A stretch of DNA of 64,000 nt from Okeania sp. SIO2C9 (GTDB lineage Bacteria; Cyanobacteriota; Cyanobacteriia; Cyanobacteriales; Microcoleaceae), in NCBI RefSeq assembly GCF_010672455.1, contig NZ_JAAHGO010000047.1:1-64000 (forward strand), written 5' to 3'. The notes beneath the pieces were generated by a model, which ran no database searches, was not told where the DNA came from, and saw nothing but the letters and a program-made list of their open reading frames with translations. This document shows positions 55,305 through 64,000 of the stretch, in pieces. Positions within the stretch are counted from its first letter, which is position 1, and each line of letters starts with the position of its first letter. The position numbers and the translations under genes were made by a program.

Positions 55305-55393
55305 TCAGGACTTACGCATAACTAGCACATATAGTTAACGGCCGTTAACACCTAAAAATGGTGTATAATTTCTTATGCGTGCGTAAGTCCTGT
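55305..55393. repeat. Miniature element with CAGGACTTACGCA ends
   Basis: About 89 bp, TCAGGACTTACGCATAACTA to TGCGTGCGTAAGTCCTG, with the inner palindrome GTTAACGGCCGTTAAC. Same family as 54438-54531; only the ends are conserved between the two copies. The remainder of 55099-55479 is AT-rich and empty. Confidence 0.8.
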
Positions 55394-55479
55394 TAATGTT
55401 TTTAGCAATTATTTATATATCACCCCTACTCCCTACTCTTAAGAAAATGTAGCAAAAATGCATGAAATTTGATATTTAG

Positions 55480-56400
55480 ATGAAAAAATGTTACAAAACT
55501 GTGATTTATAGGGAAAAGGGAGCAAGGATTTATAGCAAAGATTTATCTAAATGGTATAATAATAGTCAAACAATTTCACAAATCAAACAAGTTCGTCTCG
55601 TCCCTAGACTTAATCATTATGTAATAGAGGTGATTTATGAAGCCACTGAAAAACAATACGAGCTAGAAAAAAACCGTGTTGCTAGTATTGATGTAGGATT
55701 AAACAACTTAGCTACATTAACTTTTAATCAAGCCGGCATCAAACCCAAGAGTGATCAATGGCAGACCGTTAAAATCTATCAATCAATACTATAACAAAAT
55801 TAAAAGCTTCCTACAGTCTCAACTCCGGGAAAACCAATCAAGCCAGAGATTGAAAAAGCTTTGTAATAAGAGAGAATTCAAAATCAACGATTATCTTGCG
55901 TATTGCATCTCGTTTGATTATTGATACCCTGATTAATCAAAAAATAGGAACATTGATAATAGGGCACAATGAAAACTGGAAGCAGAAGATAAGTTTAGGG
56001 AAAAGAAACAATCAAAATTTTGTATCTGTCCCCTATAACAAGTTAATAGAAATGTTATCTTATAAAGCTAAGATGGTAGGTATAGATGTAATTCTTACAG
56101 AAGAATCTTATACCTCCGCATCAAGTTTTATAGATAATGATTTGATTCCAGTTTACACTGAAGGTGAGAAAAATCATGTCACCTTTTCAGGAAAAAGAGT
56201 AAAGCGATGCAGCGCCGCCAAAGGGGGTTTCCCCCATGAGCGACTGCATCAAGACAAAGAGGAATGCAATCGTACCGCAAGCATTGGATTAATCAATGAG
56301 TCACGTGAACGGTTCTCTAAACATTATGAAAAAAGTAGTCCCAAATGTCTTTGACCATGGGATAGAGGAGCCAGTACGCCCTTGCGGGTCCCCCGACTTA
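55480..56400 (+). pseudogene. IS200/IS605-family TnpB, frameshifted and interrupted
   Basis: Three frames together rebuild most of a TnpB: KQVRLVPRLNHYVIEVIYEA and NRVASIDVGLNNLATLTFNQ (first RuvC Asp in IDVGLNNLA), a second frame VINGRPLKSINQYYNKIKSF, back to RIASRLIIDTLINQKIGTLI, NENWKQKISLGKRNNQNFVS and LTEESYTSASSFIDND. After a GGGGGTTTCCCCC palindrome at about 56208-56262 comes a third frame with SLNIMKKVVPNVFDHG. At least two frameshifts plus an inserted palindrome make it inactive. It belongs to a different TnpB lineage from the fragment at 53940. Confidence 0.88.
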
Positions 56401-56654
56401 AAGCAACTGGCGTGGTGTTGTAGTGCCTCCTCCGGAGGAGCTGCGCTAACACCCAGTTAGGGTAACACCTGCAAAATAAGGATATGTCATATTTGACTAT
56501 ATTTTTATGAACTATAGAGAAGAGAAATTAAAATCTTGCACTCAAGACATTCACAAAAAATAATAAAATAAATAGTGCTAGGTACATAGAAATAAATTTC
56601 TCTTCTTCTAATGACAAAAGAAAAAGACTTTTTTCCAGTCAAGGAGGTATTTCT

Positions 56655-56876
56655 ATGTCTAGTCTAATCTATACTCAGCAAAAGTATATTCTTATCCATA
56701 CTGAGCAAAAAAAATCTCAGCATATCAAACCGAAGAAGCATTTAAAAAAAAGAGCAAAAATCAAACCTATAAAAAGTGAAGAAAATTTAGTTGATGAATA
56801 TTGTCACAAATCAGAGCCTGAATCTTTTCATGATTTACTGATGCGATTTATTTATGGATTTATCGTTCCTTTGTAA
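56655..56876 (+). CDS. 73-aa basic protein of unknown function
   Basis: I do not recognise it. It has 73 residues, is strongly basic in the middle (KPKKHLKKRAKIKPIKSEEN) and ends with a hydrophobic FHDLLMRFIYGFIVPL. Translation is supported by an almost consensus AAGGAGG (56641-56647) eight bases before the ATG, the best ribosome site in this window. It lies after the broken TnpB gene, in a region otherwise made of repeats. Bases 56401-56654 hold only the TnpB tail with CTCCGGAGGAGC palindromes and an AT-rich leader. It could be a small regulatory or ribosome-associated protein; no evidence decides. Confidence 0.5.
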   Translation: MSSLIYTQQKYILIHTEQKKSQHIKPKKHLKKRAKIKPIKSEENLVDEYCHKSEPESFHDLLMRFIYGFIVPL

Positions 56877-56929
56877 TTGTTGAGATTTTTCTTGAGCAAA
56901 TTTCCTGCTCTTTTGACCAAAAAATAAGG

Positions 56930-57265
56930 TCTCAAGCCTTCCCTTGGCTGCGTTGCGAGCTACTGCTCTACCAGGGGATGAAAAGCGGTTGAGGGATGGC
57001 GAGGTCTCCTCGCCATATCCAATCAACCAAGACAGCGGTCGTTTGCTTTTGCTTCGCAAAACTGGCGTAACGCAACGCTGACGCGAAACGCGACAGCGGA
57101 ACGGAATTCTATCTTCAAAGCGAACCGTAGGGTGGGATGGCTGGTGAAACCTGCGCCATATCCATGAGACCAAGAGAAAATAAAGTTCAATATTTCAAGC
57201 CTCTGACTTTCCTAGGTCATGCTGCGCAAACAGGTACTGATAACTGATAACTGATAACTGAAATG
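56930..57265. repeat. Block of palindromes and GACCTCGCCAT-type repeats
   Basis: It contains GATGGCGAGGTCTCCTCGCC with ATATCCAATCAACCAAGAC. The same unit is at 7507-7570 and 17080-17190 in the other orientation. GCGTAACGCAACGC-type palindromes and GATAACT heptamers (57237-57260) follow. The arginine-rich open frame on the minus strand here is an accident of this composition. Confidence 0.65.
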
Positions 57266-57436
57266 ACTAGCCATAATAATTTTCCTCACTTTTCTTTTAA
57301 GCTAATATCATATCCTGGTAACAAAGGTAAGGAAGAGGGAAGAAAGAAGAATGCTTAAGAGTCAAGAAAAAACTTAATACACCATTTGTAGGGGTTAACG
57401 GCCGTTAACCCCTACTATATTTGCTGGTTATGCGTA

Positions 57437-57734
57437 ATATCATGTCCGGTAGCATCGGTATTTTCAATAATGAATAATTAATAATGAATAATTAATAATT
57501 ACCTCTCCTTGAAAAGAAGAGGATTGACAAAGAGATGAAAATTTTTATTTATTATCCCCTATCCAAGGGGAGGCGCATACCCACAATTTTTCGGTAAGCG
57601 CGAAGGTAAGGAAGAAGGAAGAAGGAAGAAGGAAGAAGGAAGAGGGAAGAAGGCTTAAAAGCTTGAAAAAACTTAAATTTCCTGTAGATATTCACTCTTG
57701 GTTTTACACAAACGATACCAGCGGACATGATATA
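57437..57734. repeat. Miniature element, ATATCATGTCCGG family, containing another repeat
   Basis: The left end is ATATCATGTCCGGTAGCATC and the right end is CCAGCGGACATGATATAA. Inside are AATAATGA runs, a CTCTCCTTGAAAAG-family copy (57499-57596) and a GGAAGAA heptamer array (57605-57655). It forms most of the spacer before aspS, with its right end 115 bases upstream of the aspS start. Confidence 0.75.
57499..57596. repeat. ~97-bp CTCTCCTTGAAAAG...TTTTTCGGTAA repeat
   Basis: Family member as at 8156-8252; the palindrome here reads CCCCTATCCAAGGGG. It is nested in the larger element at 57437-57734. The repeated association of this repeat with other elements (also at 8074-8320) suggests preferred insertion into them. 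Confidence 0.78.
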
Positions 57735-57848
57735 AGTCCTATTTTTTTTAAAATCCGAATTTAACCTAAAATTATTAATGATTTACAGGCATCCTATTAA
57801 TATAATGATAAAATTTATTTTTTAGCTAAATTTGTAATTTAGATAATT

Positions 57849-59636
57849 ATGCGAACCTATTATTGCGGCCAACTAAATAGTAATAATATTGAAGAAACTG
57901 TAAACCTCTGTGGATGGGTAGACCGTCGTCGAGATCATGGGGGCGTAATTTTTTTAGACTTGCGCGATCGCACAGGAATTGTCCAAATTGTTAGTGACCC
58001 AGAGCGGACTCCTGACTCATATCAAATAGCTGGGGATATTCGCAATGAATATGTTGTGCAAATTACAGGTAGAGTTAGTCGTCGTCCGGAAGAATCTCTC
58101 AACCCCAAACTTCCTACTGGGGAAATAGAAATTTATGCTGATGATATTCAACTGTTGAATAGTTTAGGGAAACAATTACCATTTCAAGTTTCCACTGCTG
58201 AAACAGAATCTGTCCGGGAAGAATTGCGACTCAAATATCGCTACTTAGATTTGAGAAGGGAACGTATGACTAAAAATCTGCAACTGCGCCATGAAGTTAT
58301 CAAAGCGATCCGGCGTTTCCTGGAAGACGAACAAAATTTCATTGAAGTCGAAACTCCCATTCTCACTCGCTCTACTCCTGAAGGTGCGCGGGATTATCTG
58401 GTTCCCAGTCGGGTTCATGCAGGGGAATGGTTTGCTCTACCTCAGTCTCCCCAACTTTTCAAACAAATGTTAATGGTTTCTGGTTTTGACCGTTATTATC
58501 AAATCGCTCGTTGTTTCCGAGATGAAGATTTGCGAGCGGATAGACAGCCAGAGTTTACTCAGTTAGATATGGAAATGAGTTTCATGTCTCAGGAGGAAAT
58601 TATCCAATTAAATGAGAAATTGGTGGGATATATTTTTGAGAAAGTCAAAGGTGTAGATTTACCTCTACCATTTCCTCGCTTAACTTATGCAGAAGCAATG
58701 GATCGTTACGGCAGCGATAAACCAGATATTCGGTTTGGCTTAGAATTGGTAAATGTCTCTGACTTAGTAAAAGATTCTGGCTTCAAAGTATTTTCTGGAG
58801 CAGTTGCTGCTGGTGGGATAGTGAAAGTGCTTCCTATTCCTGGAGGTAATGATGCTATCTCCAATGTGAGAATTAAACCGGGTGGCGATTTGTTTAAAGA
58901 AGCGAGTGAAGCAGGAGCCAAAGGTTTAGCTTATATTCGTGTCAAAGAGGGTGGTAAAATTGACACTATTGGAGCTATCAAAGATAACCTCACTGACGAA
59001 CAAAAACAGGAGTTGTTACGACGCACCGATGCAAAACCTGGTCATTTGCTATTATTCGGTGCTGGTGATGTGAATACTGTCAACAAAACTTTAGATCGTT
59101 TGCGTTTAGTTGTGGGTGAAGAGTTGGGATTAATTGACCGCAATAAAATCAGTCTATTATGGGTGACAGATTTTCCTATGTTTGAATGGAATGAGGATGA
59201 AAAACGTTTGGAAGCTTTACATCACCCATTTACTGCACCTCACCCAGATGATATTAATGACTTGAAAACAGCACGAGCACAGGCTTATGATTTAGTTTTT
59301 AATGGTTATGAAATCGGCGGTGGTAGTCTGCGGATATATCAACGGGATGTGCAGGAAAAAGTATTTGAGGCTATTGGTTTATCTGAGGAGGAAGCTGATA
59401 ATAAATTCGGTTTTTTGTTAGAAGCTTTTGAATATGGTACGCCTCCCCATGGCGGTATTGCTTATGGTTTAGACCGATTGGTAATGTTGTTAGCTGGTGA
59501 GGAGTCTATTCGAGATGTAATTGCATTTCCAAAGACTCAACAGGCTAAATGTTTGTTGACAAATGCACCGTCTGAGGTTGATAAAAAGCAATTGAAAGAA
59601 TTGCACGTTAGTTCGATTTCTAAACCGAAGTCTTAG
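57849..59636 (+). CDS. Aspartyl-tRNA synthetase
   Basis: 595 residues, the bacterial-type length. The N-terminal OB-fold anticodon domain spans about 1-110 ([31 protein letters not shown]). Class II motif 2 is [20 protein letters not shown]. The bacterial GAD insertion is at about 290-410, and motif 3 is [20 protein letters not shown] followed by [11 protein letters not shown]. It charges tRNA-Asp (and possibly tRNA-Asn in a non-discriminating enzyme; cannot be told). No CAAD-type membrane segment is present, unlike ileS in this window. Monocistronic, intact. Confidence 0.97.
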   Translation: MRTYYCGQLNSNNIEETVNLCGWVDRRRDHGGVIFLDLRDRTGIVQIVSDPERTPDSYQIAGDIRNEYVVQITGRVSRRPEESLNPKLPTGEIEIYADDIQLLNSLGKQLPFQVSTAETESVREELRLKYRYLDLRRERMTKNLQLRHEVIKAIRRFLEDEQNFIEVETPILTRSTPEGARDYLVPSRVHAGEWFALPQSPQLFKQMLMVSGFDRYYQIARCFRDEDLRADRQPEFTQLDMEMSFMSQEEIIQLNEKLVGYIFEKVKGVDLPLPFPRLTYAEAMDRYGSDKPDIRFGLELVNVSDLVKDSGFKVFSGAVAAGGIVKVLPIPGGNDAISNVRIKPGGDLFKEASEAGAKGLAYIRVKEGGKIDTIGAIKDNLTDEQKQELLRRTDAKPGHLLLFGAGDVNTVNKTLDRLRLVVGEELGLIDRNKISLLWVTDFPMFEWNEDEKRLEALHHPFTAPHPDDINDLKTARAQAYDLVFNGYEIGGGSLRIYQRDVQEKVFEAIGLSEEEADNKFGFLLEAFEYGTPPHGGIAYGLDRLVMLLAGEESIRDVIAFPKTQQAKCLLTNAPSEVDKKQLKELHVSSISKPKS

Positions 59637-59777
59637 GTTATTTTGTGTGAAATAGAAATTGAGTTATTTGTAGGAATTCAAGGTTAATTCAGTAATTTTA
59701 ATTTCTCCTTTTGAAGCGGTTATCCCCTTAAAAAGGGGTAATCGTATTAATGATTAAAAATCTAGAAAGGAGGCAAA

Positions 59778-60116
59778 TTATAGAATCTCTATTTTATCGA
59801 AAAAAGTGTCATATCCACCTTCATCTCCCAATTGCATTAGTCCAGATATGCGTATTTTCATTCCAGCTTTAAGGAAGCCATCATCTTCTGCATGTGAAAG
59901 TGATATGACATCCCCACTATTCAATAACAACCTCCGATAATCTTCGCTATCACTAACAACAATACTCTCAAGCTGAACCATGTAATGAGCTGGAATTGTA
60001 CGATCAACTCCAAGAGTGCCAGACATCATCGGAATGCCTCGGATAAAACTTTCAGGATGCCATACGGCACTTTTAATAACACCCTCAATATTTATTGGAC
60101 CAACTGGCCGACACAT
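59778..60116 (-). CDS. ~112-aa protein of unknown function
   Basis: I choose ATG 60116 or 60122 as start because sequence upstream of them is a solitary AGACATCTCC element end and, beyond it, an antisense transposase remnant. The protein reads CRPVGPINIEGVIKSAVWHP, SFIRGIPMMSGTLGVDRTIP, YMVQLESIVVSDSEDYRRLL and ends GGYDTFFDKIEIL. It looks like a small beta-barrel (OB or similar) without catalytic motifs. The element next to the start may have removed a longer original N-terminus or the promoter. Family not recognised. Confidence 0.55.
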   Translation of the reverse strand: MCRPVGPINIEGVIKSAVWHPESFIRGIPMMSGTLGVDRTIPAHYMVQLESIVVSDSEDYRRLLLNSGDVISLSHAEDDGFLKAGMKIRISGLMQLGDEGGYDTFFDKIEIL

Positions 60117-60155
60117 TGACATATAATAGACATCTCCTTTATTTTTTAGTTTATC

Positions 60156-60413
60156 TTGGCATTGTAGGACGCAAGAAATGGAAACGTGAAAGTGGCTACC
60201 ATCGAGGCTCCCTATCTGTTTGCGTTTGCGTAGCATCCCGTAGGGAAGCATTCCGTAGAAAAACCACTATGTTTAGGCTCAAAGTGATATTTAGAGGGAA
60301 GTTACGAGGAGGAAAATTTGATAATCAGGCAGTGGAGTTGTTCATACAATTTGCCATGCAAGGGCCGTATGATTCAAATAGGTAAACCCAAAAGCTACAA
60401 AGTTGAAATCTAG
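60156..60413 (+). pseudogene. Transposase C-terminal remnant (IS4/IS5-like)
   Basis: It reads GRKKWKRESGYHRGSL, an inserted GCATCCCGTAGGGAAGC-type palindrome, then KTTMFRLKVIFRGKLRGGKF, DNQAVELFIQFAMQ, a frame change, and GKPKSYKVEI-stop. This matches the end of IS5-type transposases (KWKxESxYHRRSL, MFRxKxIFG, ENQ--E-FI, MG-P-SY). Only the last 80 residues remain. No intact insertion-sequence ends are seen. Confidence 0.75.
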
Positions 60414-60774
60414 TTCACTCCACTCAGGGGAGTTATCGCGTTGGCGGAGCCTAGCGGCAGCTATATCGCTACTTTCATGCAACAAAGCCGTCTACCTTTG
60501 TGAAAACCGCTATAAGTCAAAGTTTCAAGTTCTGCTGAAAAAGGAAGTCTAATACCAAATTCAAAAAAGGCAGTTACATCTTAATTTGTGATTTATTCCT
60601 CAAAGAAAAAATTATAAATTCCATAAATTCTAAAATTTCCACTTTTTTTCCTCTTTAATATTTATGTTTTTCTTTCTCTGTTCCCAGCTCCGGTGTTCCC
60701 AGCTCCGGTGTTCCCTGTGTCCTCACGCTTTGCAATATTTTATGAAATTGGTATAACAACTCCAACTAAACTAC

Positions 60775-61284
60775 TTAACCATATTGATGTTTGACATTTT
60801 TGTAACTCCGTCTAGCTGCAAAAGGTTTAAACTGAGTATCCACAAACTGTACAGGCTCGTATGTCTCAATCCACAAATGCGCTCCACAATCTAAGGGTTC
60901 ATAGGGTCGATAAACTATACGACACGGACCGTTAAGAATCATCTGATAACCAAAATCGTTACGCTTTGTCTGCTTCAAGCAGACTACTGGTATTAATTGG
61001 TCGGGAGTCATTAGAGGATCATGTCTGATTCTATCTCCATTTTTTCTAATTCTATGTTGATTAACATGAACTATGGTCGGCTTCTTTCGTTTGTGATGAC
61101 ACCAAACACCTTTCGGACCTCTTTTGCCCGGTATGACCACAGGCATTTTCCCATAAAGAGGAATTTGCCAAAATCCTTTATGCTTATAAGCACCTTTAAT
61201 TCTTTTTTGAGCAAGCAAGACTCTGACTCGTTGACAACATATACCTAATAAAAAAGCTGCTTCCCTAGTTGTGATAATAGTCAT
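60775..61284 (-). CDS. HTH DNA-binding protein of unknown role
   Basis: 169 residues. The N-terminus (ITTREAAFLLGICCQRVRVL, LAQKRIKGAYKHKGFWQIPL) is an excisionase/MerR-like winged helix-turn-helix as used for DNA binding-domain 17. Basic residues follow (GKRGPKGVWCHHKRKKPTIV). The C-terminal half (QLIPVVCLKQTKRNDFGYQM, RIVYRPYEPLDCGAHLWIET) has no recognised fold. Possible regulator or relic of a mobile element; it lies between a transposase remnant and the AAA-ATPase gene, which is divergent. Bases 60414-60774 hold no gene, only GTTCCCAGCTCCGG tandem units near 60680. Confidence 0.65.
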   Translation of the reverse strand: MTIITTREAAFLLGICCQRVRVLLAQKRIKGAYKHKGFWQIPLYGKMPVVIPGKRGPKGVWCHHKRKKPTIVHVNQHRIRKNGDRIRHDPLMTPDQLIPVVCLKQTKRNDFGYQMILNGPCRIVYRPYEPLDCGAHLWIETYEPVQFVDTQFKPFAARRSYKNVKHQYG

Positions 61285-61497
61285 TTTTACTCTAGCACTA
61301 TAGTTTTTATCATAATTGAATTATATCTATCTATATATTATTTACCTCCGTAAATGATAATGTTATATTTGTTACTGTTGAGAAAAAAATATGGGACTTC
61401 TGCATAGTAATGGCAGATGGGGATTGAGCTAGGTTAAGGTTGGCCCACTTACTCGGTTTCTTATTGTTGGAATGATCGGATAAATATTTTTAGATTT

Positions 61498-62697
61498 ATG
61501 AGAAATATTGATAATTTAACTATTCATCGTTTCCGTGGTTTGCGAGATTTGACATTGGAAGATTTAGGTCAAATAAATTTATTAGTCGGTGTTAATAATT
61601 CAGGCAAAACAAGTGTTTTAGAAGCGATTTCTACTTATTGCAATCCTTTAGATATTTTGGAATGGATAAATACTGCTTGGCGAAGAGAAATTAAATTTTC
61701 CCGTAAATCAAAATTAGAATCTCTTAAGTGGTTATTCCCTCAAAATAGTGAAAATAATCCAGATGATTTTTATCAAGGAGAAACTTTTGTTTCTGGTAGT
61801 GGTAATTTTGGTGTAGTAGAGTCAAAAGCAACTTATGAAGAATTTGAAGGAATCTGGGATACCACAGAAAATATTAATGAAGAATACGATCAAGAAAGTC
61901 TGATTGATGAGATAGATATTGATAATAATGAAATTAGATGTGGTGCAGATTTAAAGCTAACATTTACCCCACCAGAGAAAATAATTCAACTTCTTAGGGA
62001 TGAAAATAAGGATCTATCTATATCTACTATATCTAAAAAGTTTAAAATATGGGAAAATAAACCATTAACTACTCTTAACAAATATAAAAGCTACTGGTTA
62101 TTAGTTGATACAGTTACTCCTTTTTCTCATAGGATAGAACAGTTGCAAATAAAACTTTTAACAGGTGCAACTTTCCAAGGTTTTAAGGAAGATGTACTAG
62201 AGTTGATTTCCATCATGGATTCAGAAATTATTGATTTAGAAATTCTGTCTCCCACTGGTAAAACTCCACGGCTCTATATAAATCATAAAACATGAGGTAT
62301 TCCTCCACTAAGTGCTTTTGGTGATGGTGTTCGTCGGTTGTTATTTATGGCTTTAACTATCGCAAAATTAAAAGATGGAATTTTACTAATAGATGAACTA
62401 GAAACAGCGATTCATACAGAAGCTTTACTACCTTCATTTTCTTGGTTAGTTAAGTGGTGTAGAAAAATGAATGTACAATTATTTGCTACTACCCATAGTC
62501 TAGAAACTAATGTACAATTATTTGCTACTACCCATAGCCTAGAAACTGTCGATGCAATATTGGCAGCCAGTGAATCAGAAAATGATTTAGTTTTATATCG
62601 CTTAGAACAACAAAATACTCAAACTCAAGCAGTTAGACTTGACCAAGAAAGATTGGGTAGATTGCGAGAAGAATTAGGTCAGGAGGTGAGATGGTAA
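61498..62697 (+). pseudogene. AAA ATPase (OLD/AAA15-like) with nonsense codon and H-loop duplication
   Basis: 400 codons from ATG 61498 to TAA 62697, interrupted by TGA at 62293-62295 (codon 266) with the frame open on both sides. Walker A GVNNSGKT is at 31-38. After the stop come GIPPLSAFGDGVRRLLFMAL (signature) and the Walker B GILLIDELETAIH. The H-loop LFATTHS is present twice because of a 39-bp tandem duplication at 62470-62547. The gene overlaps the next one by 7 bases. This is the ATPase half of an OLD-like two-gene defence module. Doubly damaged and presumably inactive. Confidence 0.85.
62470..62547. repeat. 39-bp tandem duplication in the ATPase gene
   Basis: Two adjacent 39-base units (62470-62508 and 62509-62547) differ by one base. 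They duplicate 13 residues (NVQLFATTHSLET) including the conserved His of the ABC-type ATPase H-loop. In-frame, so the duplication alone would not stop translation. Confidence 0.95.
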
Positions 62698-63462
62698 AAT
62701 ATGCAATTATTGGCGTAGAGGGGCCTCAAGACCAAGCAATAGTAGGAAAGTTGTTAGAGCTTTTAGGTTTGAAAAAATTTGACGGGTCAGTATCAAATTT
62801 AGACTCTTTCTGGAATAAATTTATTCCTACTTATCCGAAAAAAGGAAACTTTTACAAACGATTAGATATGCCTTCTATTCTATTTACTGTCCGAAAAAAG
62901 GAAACTTTTACAAACGATTAGATATGCCTTCTATTCTATTTACTGATAGTTTATCAGTAGCTATCTATGTTGGTGAGGGTAGTAATCTTGTCAAAAACTT
63001 AGATGATATTTTATCTAATAATTCTCAATATAGAAATGATATAGTAGCATTTGGAATTGTTGCAGATGCCGATAAAAAAAATCCTGAAGATGTAGTAGCA
63101 GAATATTATAGTGACTTATGTAAATACTTCCCTAATTTTCCTAATCAGCCTGGTTTTGTAGATATAAATATTCCCAGAACAGGTATTTATGTATTACCAG
63201 ATAATATTTATCACGGAGTTTTAGATACCTTATTATGTGAATGTGGAAAAGTAGCTTATCCAGAATATATGGAAAGAGCTGAATCATATCTAGCAGACTT
63301 TTCTGAAGAAGAAAAAAATCTCTTAAATGGAAGCCATTCGATAGATAAAAAGCTTGAGTAGCCACAGTAGTTAGTGTTTTAAAACCAGGAAAAACAAATA
63401 CAGTTAGCATCGCAGATAAGAATTGGGTGAGCAATCAAACACTTATTGAAGTAGCAGCATAA
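62691..63462 (+). pseudogene. DUF3226/TOPRIM-like protein gene with two frameshifts
   Basis: It starts MVKYAIIGVEGPQDQAIVGK (the Glu-Gly-xxDxx opening of TOPRIM-like DUF3226 proteins). A 56-bp tandem duplication (62835-62946) then shifts the frame. The second frame reads DSLSVAIYVGEGSNLVKNLD, FGIVADADKKNPEDVVAEYY (DxD) and PRTGIYVLPDNIYHGVLDTL. A last shift near 63358 leads to ATVVSVLKPGKTNTVSIADK and stop at 63462. Paired by a 7-base overlap with the ATPase gene. Together they resemble ATPase plus TOPRIM-nuclease defence pairs; both halves are broken here. Confidence 0.82.
62835..62946. repeat. 56-bp tandem duplication causing a frameshift
   Basis: Units 62835-62890 and 62891-62946, both starting CCGAAAAAAGGAAACTTTTA, identical except the last base. 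Because 56 is not a multiple of three, the duplication shifts the DUF3226 frame. Removing one unit restores the frame from the first ATG to position 63358. Confidence 0.95.
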
Positions 63463-63647
63463 AAAAACTCAAAACATTTTTAATAGAACTTTTAGAAATA
63501 ACTAATACTACTAACTAAAATATTAGATTTTGAAAAATTTTAAGATTAGCTGTATGATTACGACCCCAATTCAGAGTTGCATCTGAAACCTTGGAAAAAA
63601 ACAGTAGTATTATCATAAAAAATATCAAGAAAAAGGAAACAAGTCTA

Positions 63648-64000
63648 ATGAGAGAAACTTCCCAACCTATGGTGGACAAAGTAGCCATAATTGGTGCCGG
63701 TCCTGGTGGTCTAGCAACAGCGATCGCTCTGAGAAAACAAGGTATTGATGCCCATGTCTATGAAAAGGCGAGAGAATTTCGTCCAGTAGGAGCGGGTGTA
63801 TCTTTAAAACCTAATGGTTTGAGATGTATTGATGCAATTAAACCTGGTTTAGTAAATAAACTAAGACGTTTGGGTTTTCAAGTGCAGAGAACAACCTTGA
63901 AAACAAGTACTGGAGAAACAGTTTGGACGACTAAAACTCCCATTAATTCAAAGGATAAAGAGCTAACATTTGCTATTTGGTGGTGGCATTTACAACGTAT
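63648..64000 (+). CDS. FAD-dependent monooxygenase, 5' part (cut by window end)
   Basis: 117 codons visible from ATG 63648. An internal ATG at 63669 would also leave the fold intact. The dinucleotide-binding motif is GAGPGGLATAIALRKQGID at 16-34, with the acidic end of strand 2 in HVYEKAREF. It is followed by the GAGVSLKPNGLRCIDAI segment typical of salicylate hydroxylase/zeaxanthin epoxidase-type class A flavin monooxygenases. AAGGA lies about 12 bases before the start. The substrate cannot be told from the N-terminus. The remaining two-thirds lies beyond base 64000. Confidence 0.9.
   Translation, partial: MRETSQPMVDKVAIIGAGPGGLATAIALRKQGIDAHVYEKAREFRPVGAGVSLKPNGLRCIDAIKPGLVNKLRRLGFQVQRTTLKTSTGETVWTTKTPINSKDKELTFAIWWWHLQR

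Noticed and set aside
56835-57173. 112-aa arginine-rich open frame on the minus strand
   Set aside because: It lies entirely in a block of palindromic and GACCTCGCCAT-type repeats that recur elsewhere; no ribosome site and no protein-like pattern.
59778-60251. Using the upstream ATG at 60251 for the protein of 59778
   Set aside because: The extra 45 residues are antisense to a transposase remnant, and a miniature-element end lies between it and the conserved-looking part. ATG 60116/60122 is preferred.

Overview
The window looks like part of the chromosome of a filamentous, probably non-heterocystous cyanobacterium (Oscillatoriales-like). The reasons are AT-rich DNA with frequent GCGATCGC (HIP1) octamers, heptanucleotide short tandem repeats, many small palindromic elements, xisH/xisI pairs, Uma2 (DUF820) genes, a PEP-CTERM protein, CHAT and NB-ARC proteins, an FAD oxidoreductase fused to an S-layer homology (SLH) segment, and an isoleucyl-tRNA synthetase carrying the cyanobacterial CAAD membrane insertion. 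Coding density is low and many genes are visibly decaying. The species cannot be named from the sequence alone. I saw no rRNA gene, no tRNA gene and no CRISPR array.

Region by region. 0-4.8 kb: a small intracellular-type subtilase, a 437-aa protein of unknown function with an amphipathic/hydrophobic segment, a small sigma-70-like factor on the other strand and a TPR protein. 5-10 kb: an FAD oxidoreductase-SLH fusion, a 1.3-kb gene desert made of nested miniature elements, a pentapeptide-repeat membrane protein and a Uma2 protein. 10-18 kb: two xisH/xisI pairs (one xisH killed by a nonsense codon), a truncated NB-ARC protein, a 69-residue peptide next to a methyltransferase, two more Uma2 genes and a PEP-CTERM protein. 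18-26 kb: a PIN-toxin remnant, a TauD-like dioxygenase, and a minus-strand operon of a sigma-like/DUF1822-like protein, a CHAT protease-like membrane protein, a chimeric duplicate and a related membrane protein. 26-39 kb: purL, a membrane gene with three in-frame stops, toxin-antitoxin modules, a CHAT fragment, a third xisH/xisI pair, a glutathione transferase and ileS. 39-54 kb: a defence island with a XamI-type restriction-modification pair, a GNAT-PIN protein with an ASCH partner, and an McrBC locus with two McrB genes. Two paralogous NYN nuclease genes flank it. 54-64 kb: two broken TnpB genes, a Nudix hydrolase, aspS, a transposase remnant, an HTH protein, a decayed AAA-ATPase/DUF3226 pair and the start of an FAD monooxygenase.

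Housekeeping genes (purL, ileS, aspS) are intact and stand alone. The rest is dominated by conflict genes: restriction, toxin-antitoxin, nuclease and CHAT/STAND signalling. Two processes recur in the accessory DNA. One is decay by in-frame nonsense codons with the reading frame otherwise open. The other is short tandem duplication (39, 56, 430 and 634 bp) that fuses or breaks reading frames. In four partner pairs the predicted toxin or nuclease is broken while the partner is intact.

The best candidates for little-described systems are the CHAT/DUF1822-like/membrane-protein operon (19.8-25.9 kb), the double-McrB locus (46.3-52.7 kb) and the GNAT-PIN plus ASCH pair (43.5-46.1 kb).
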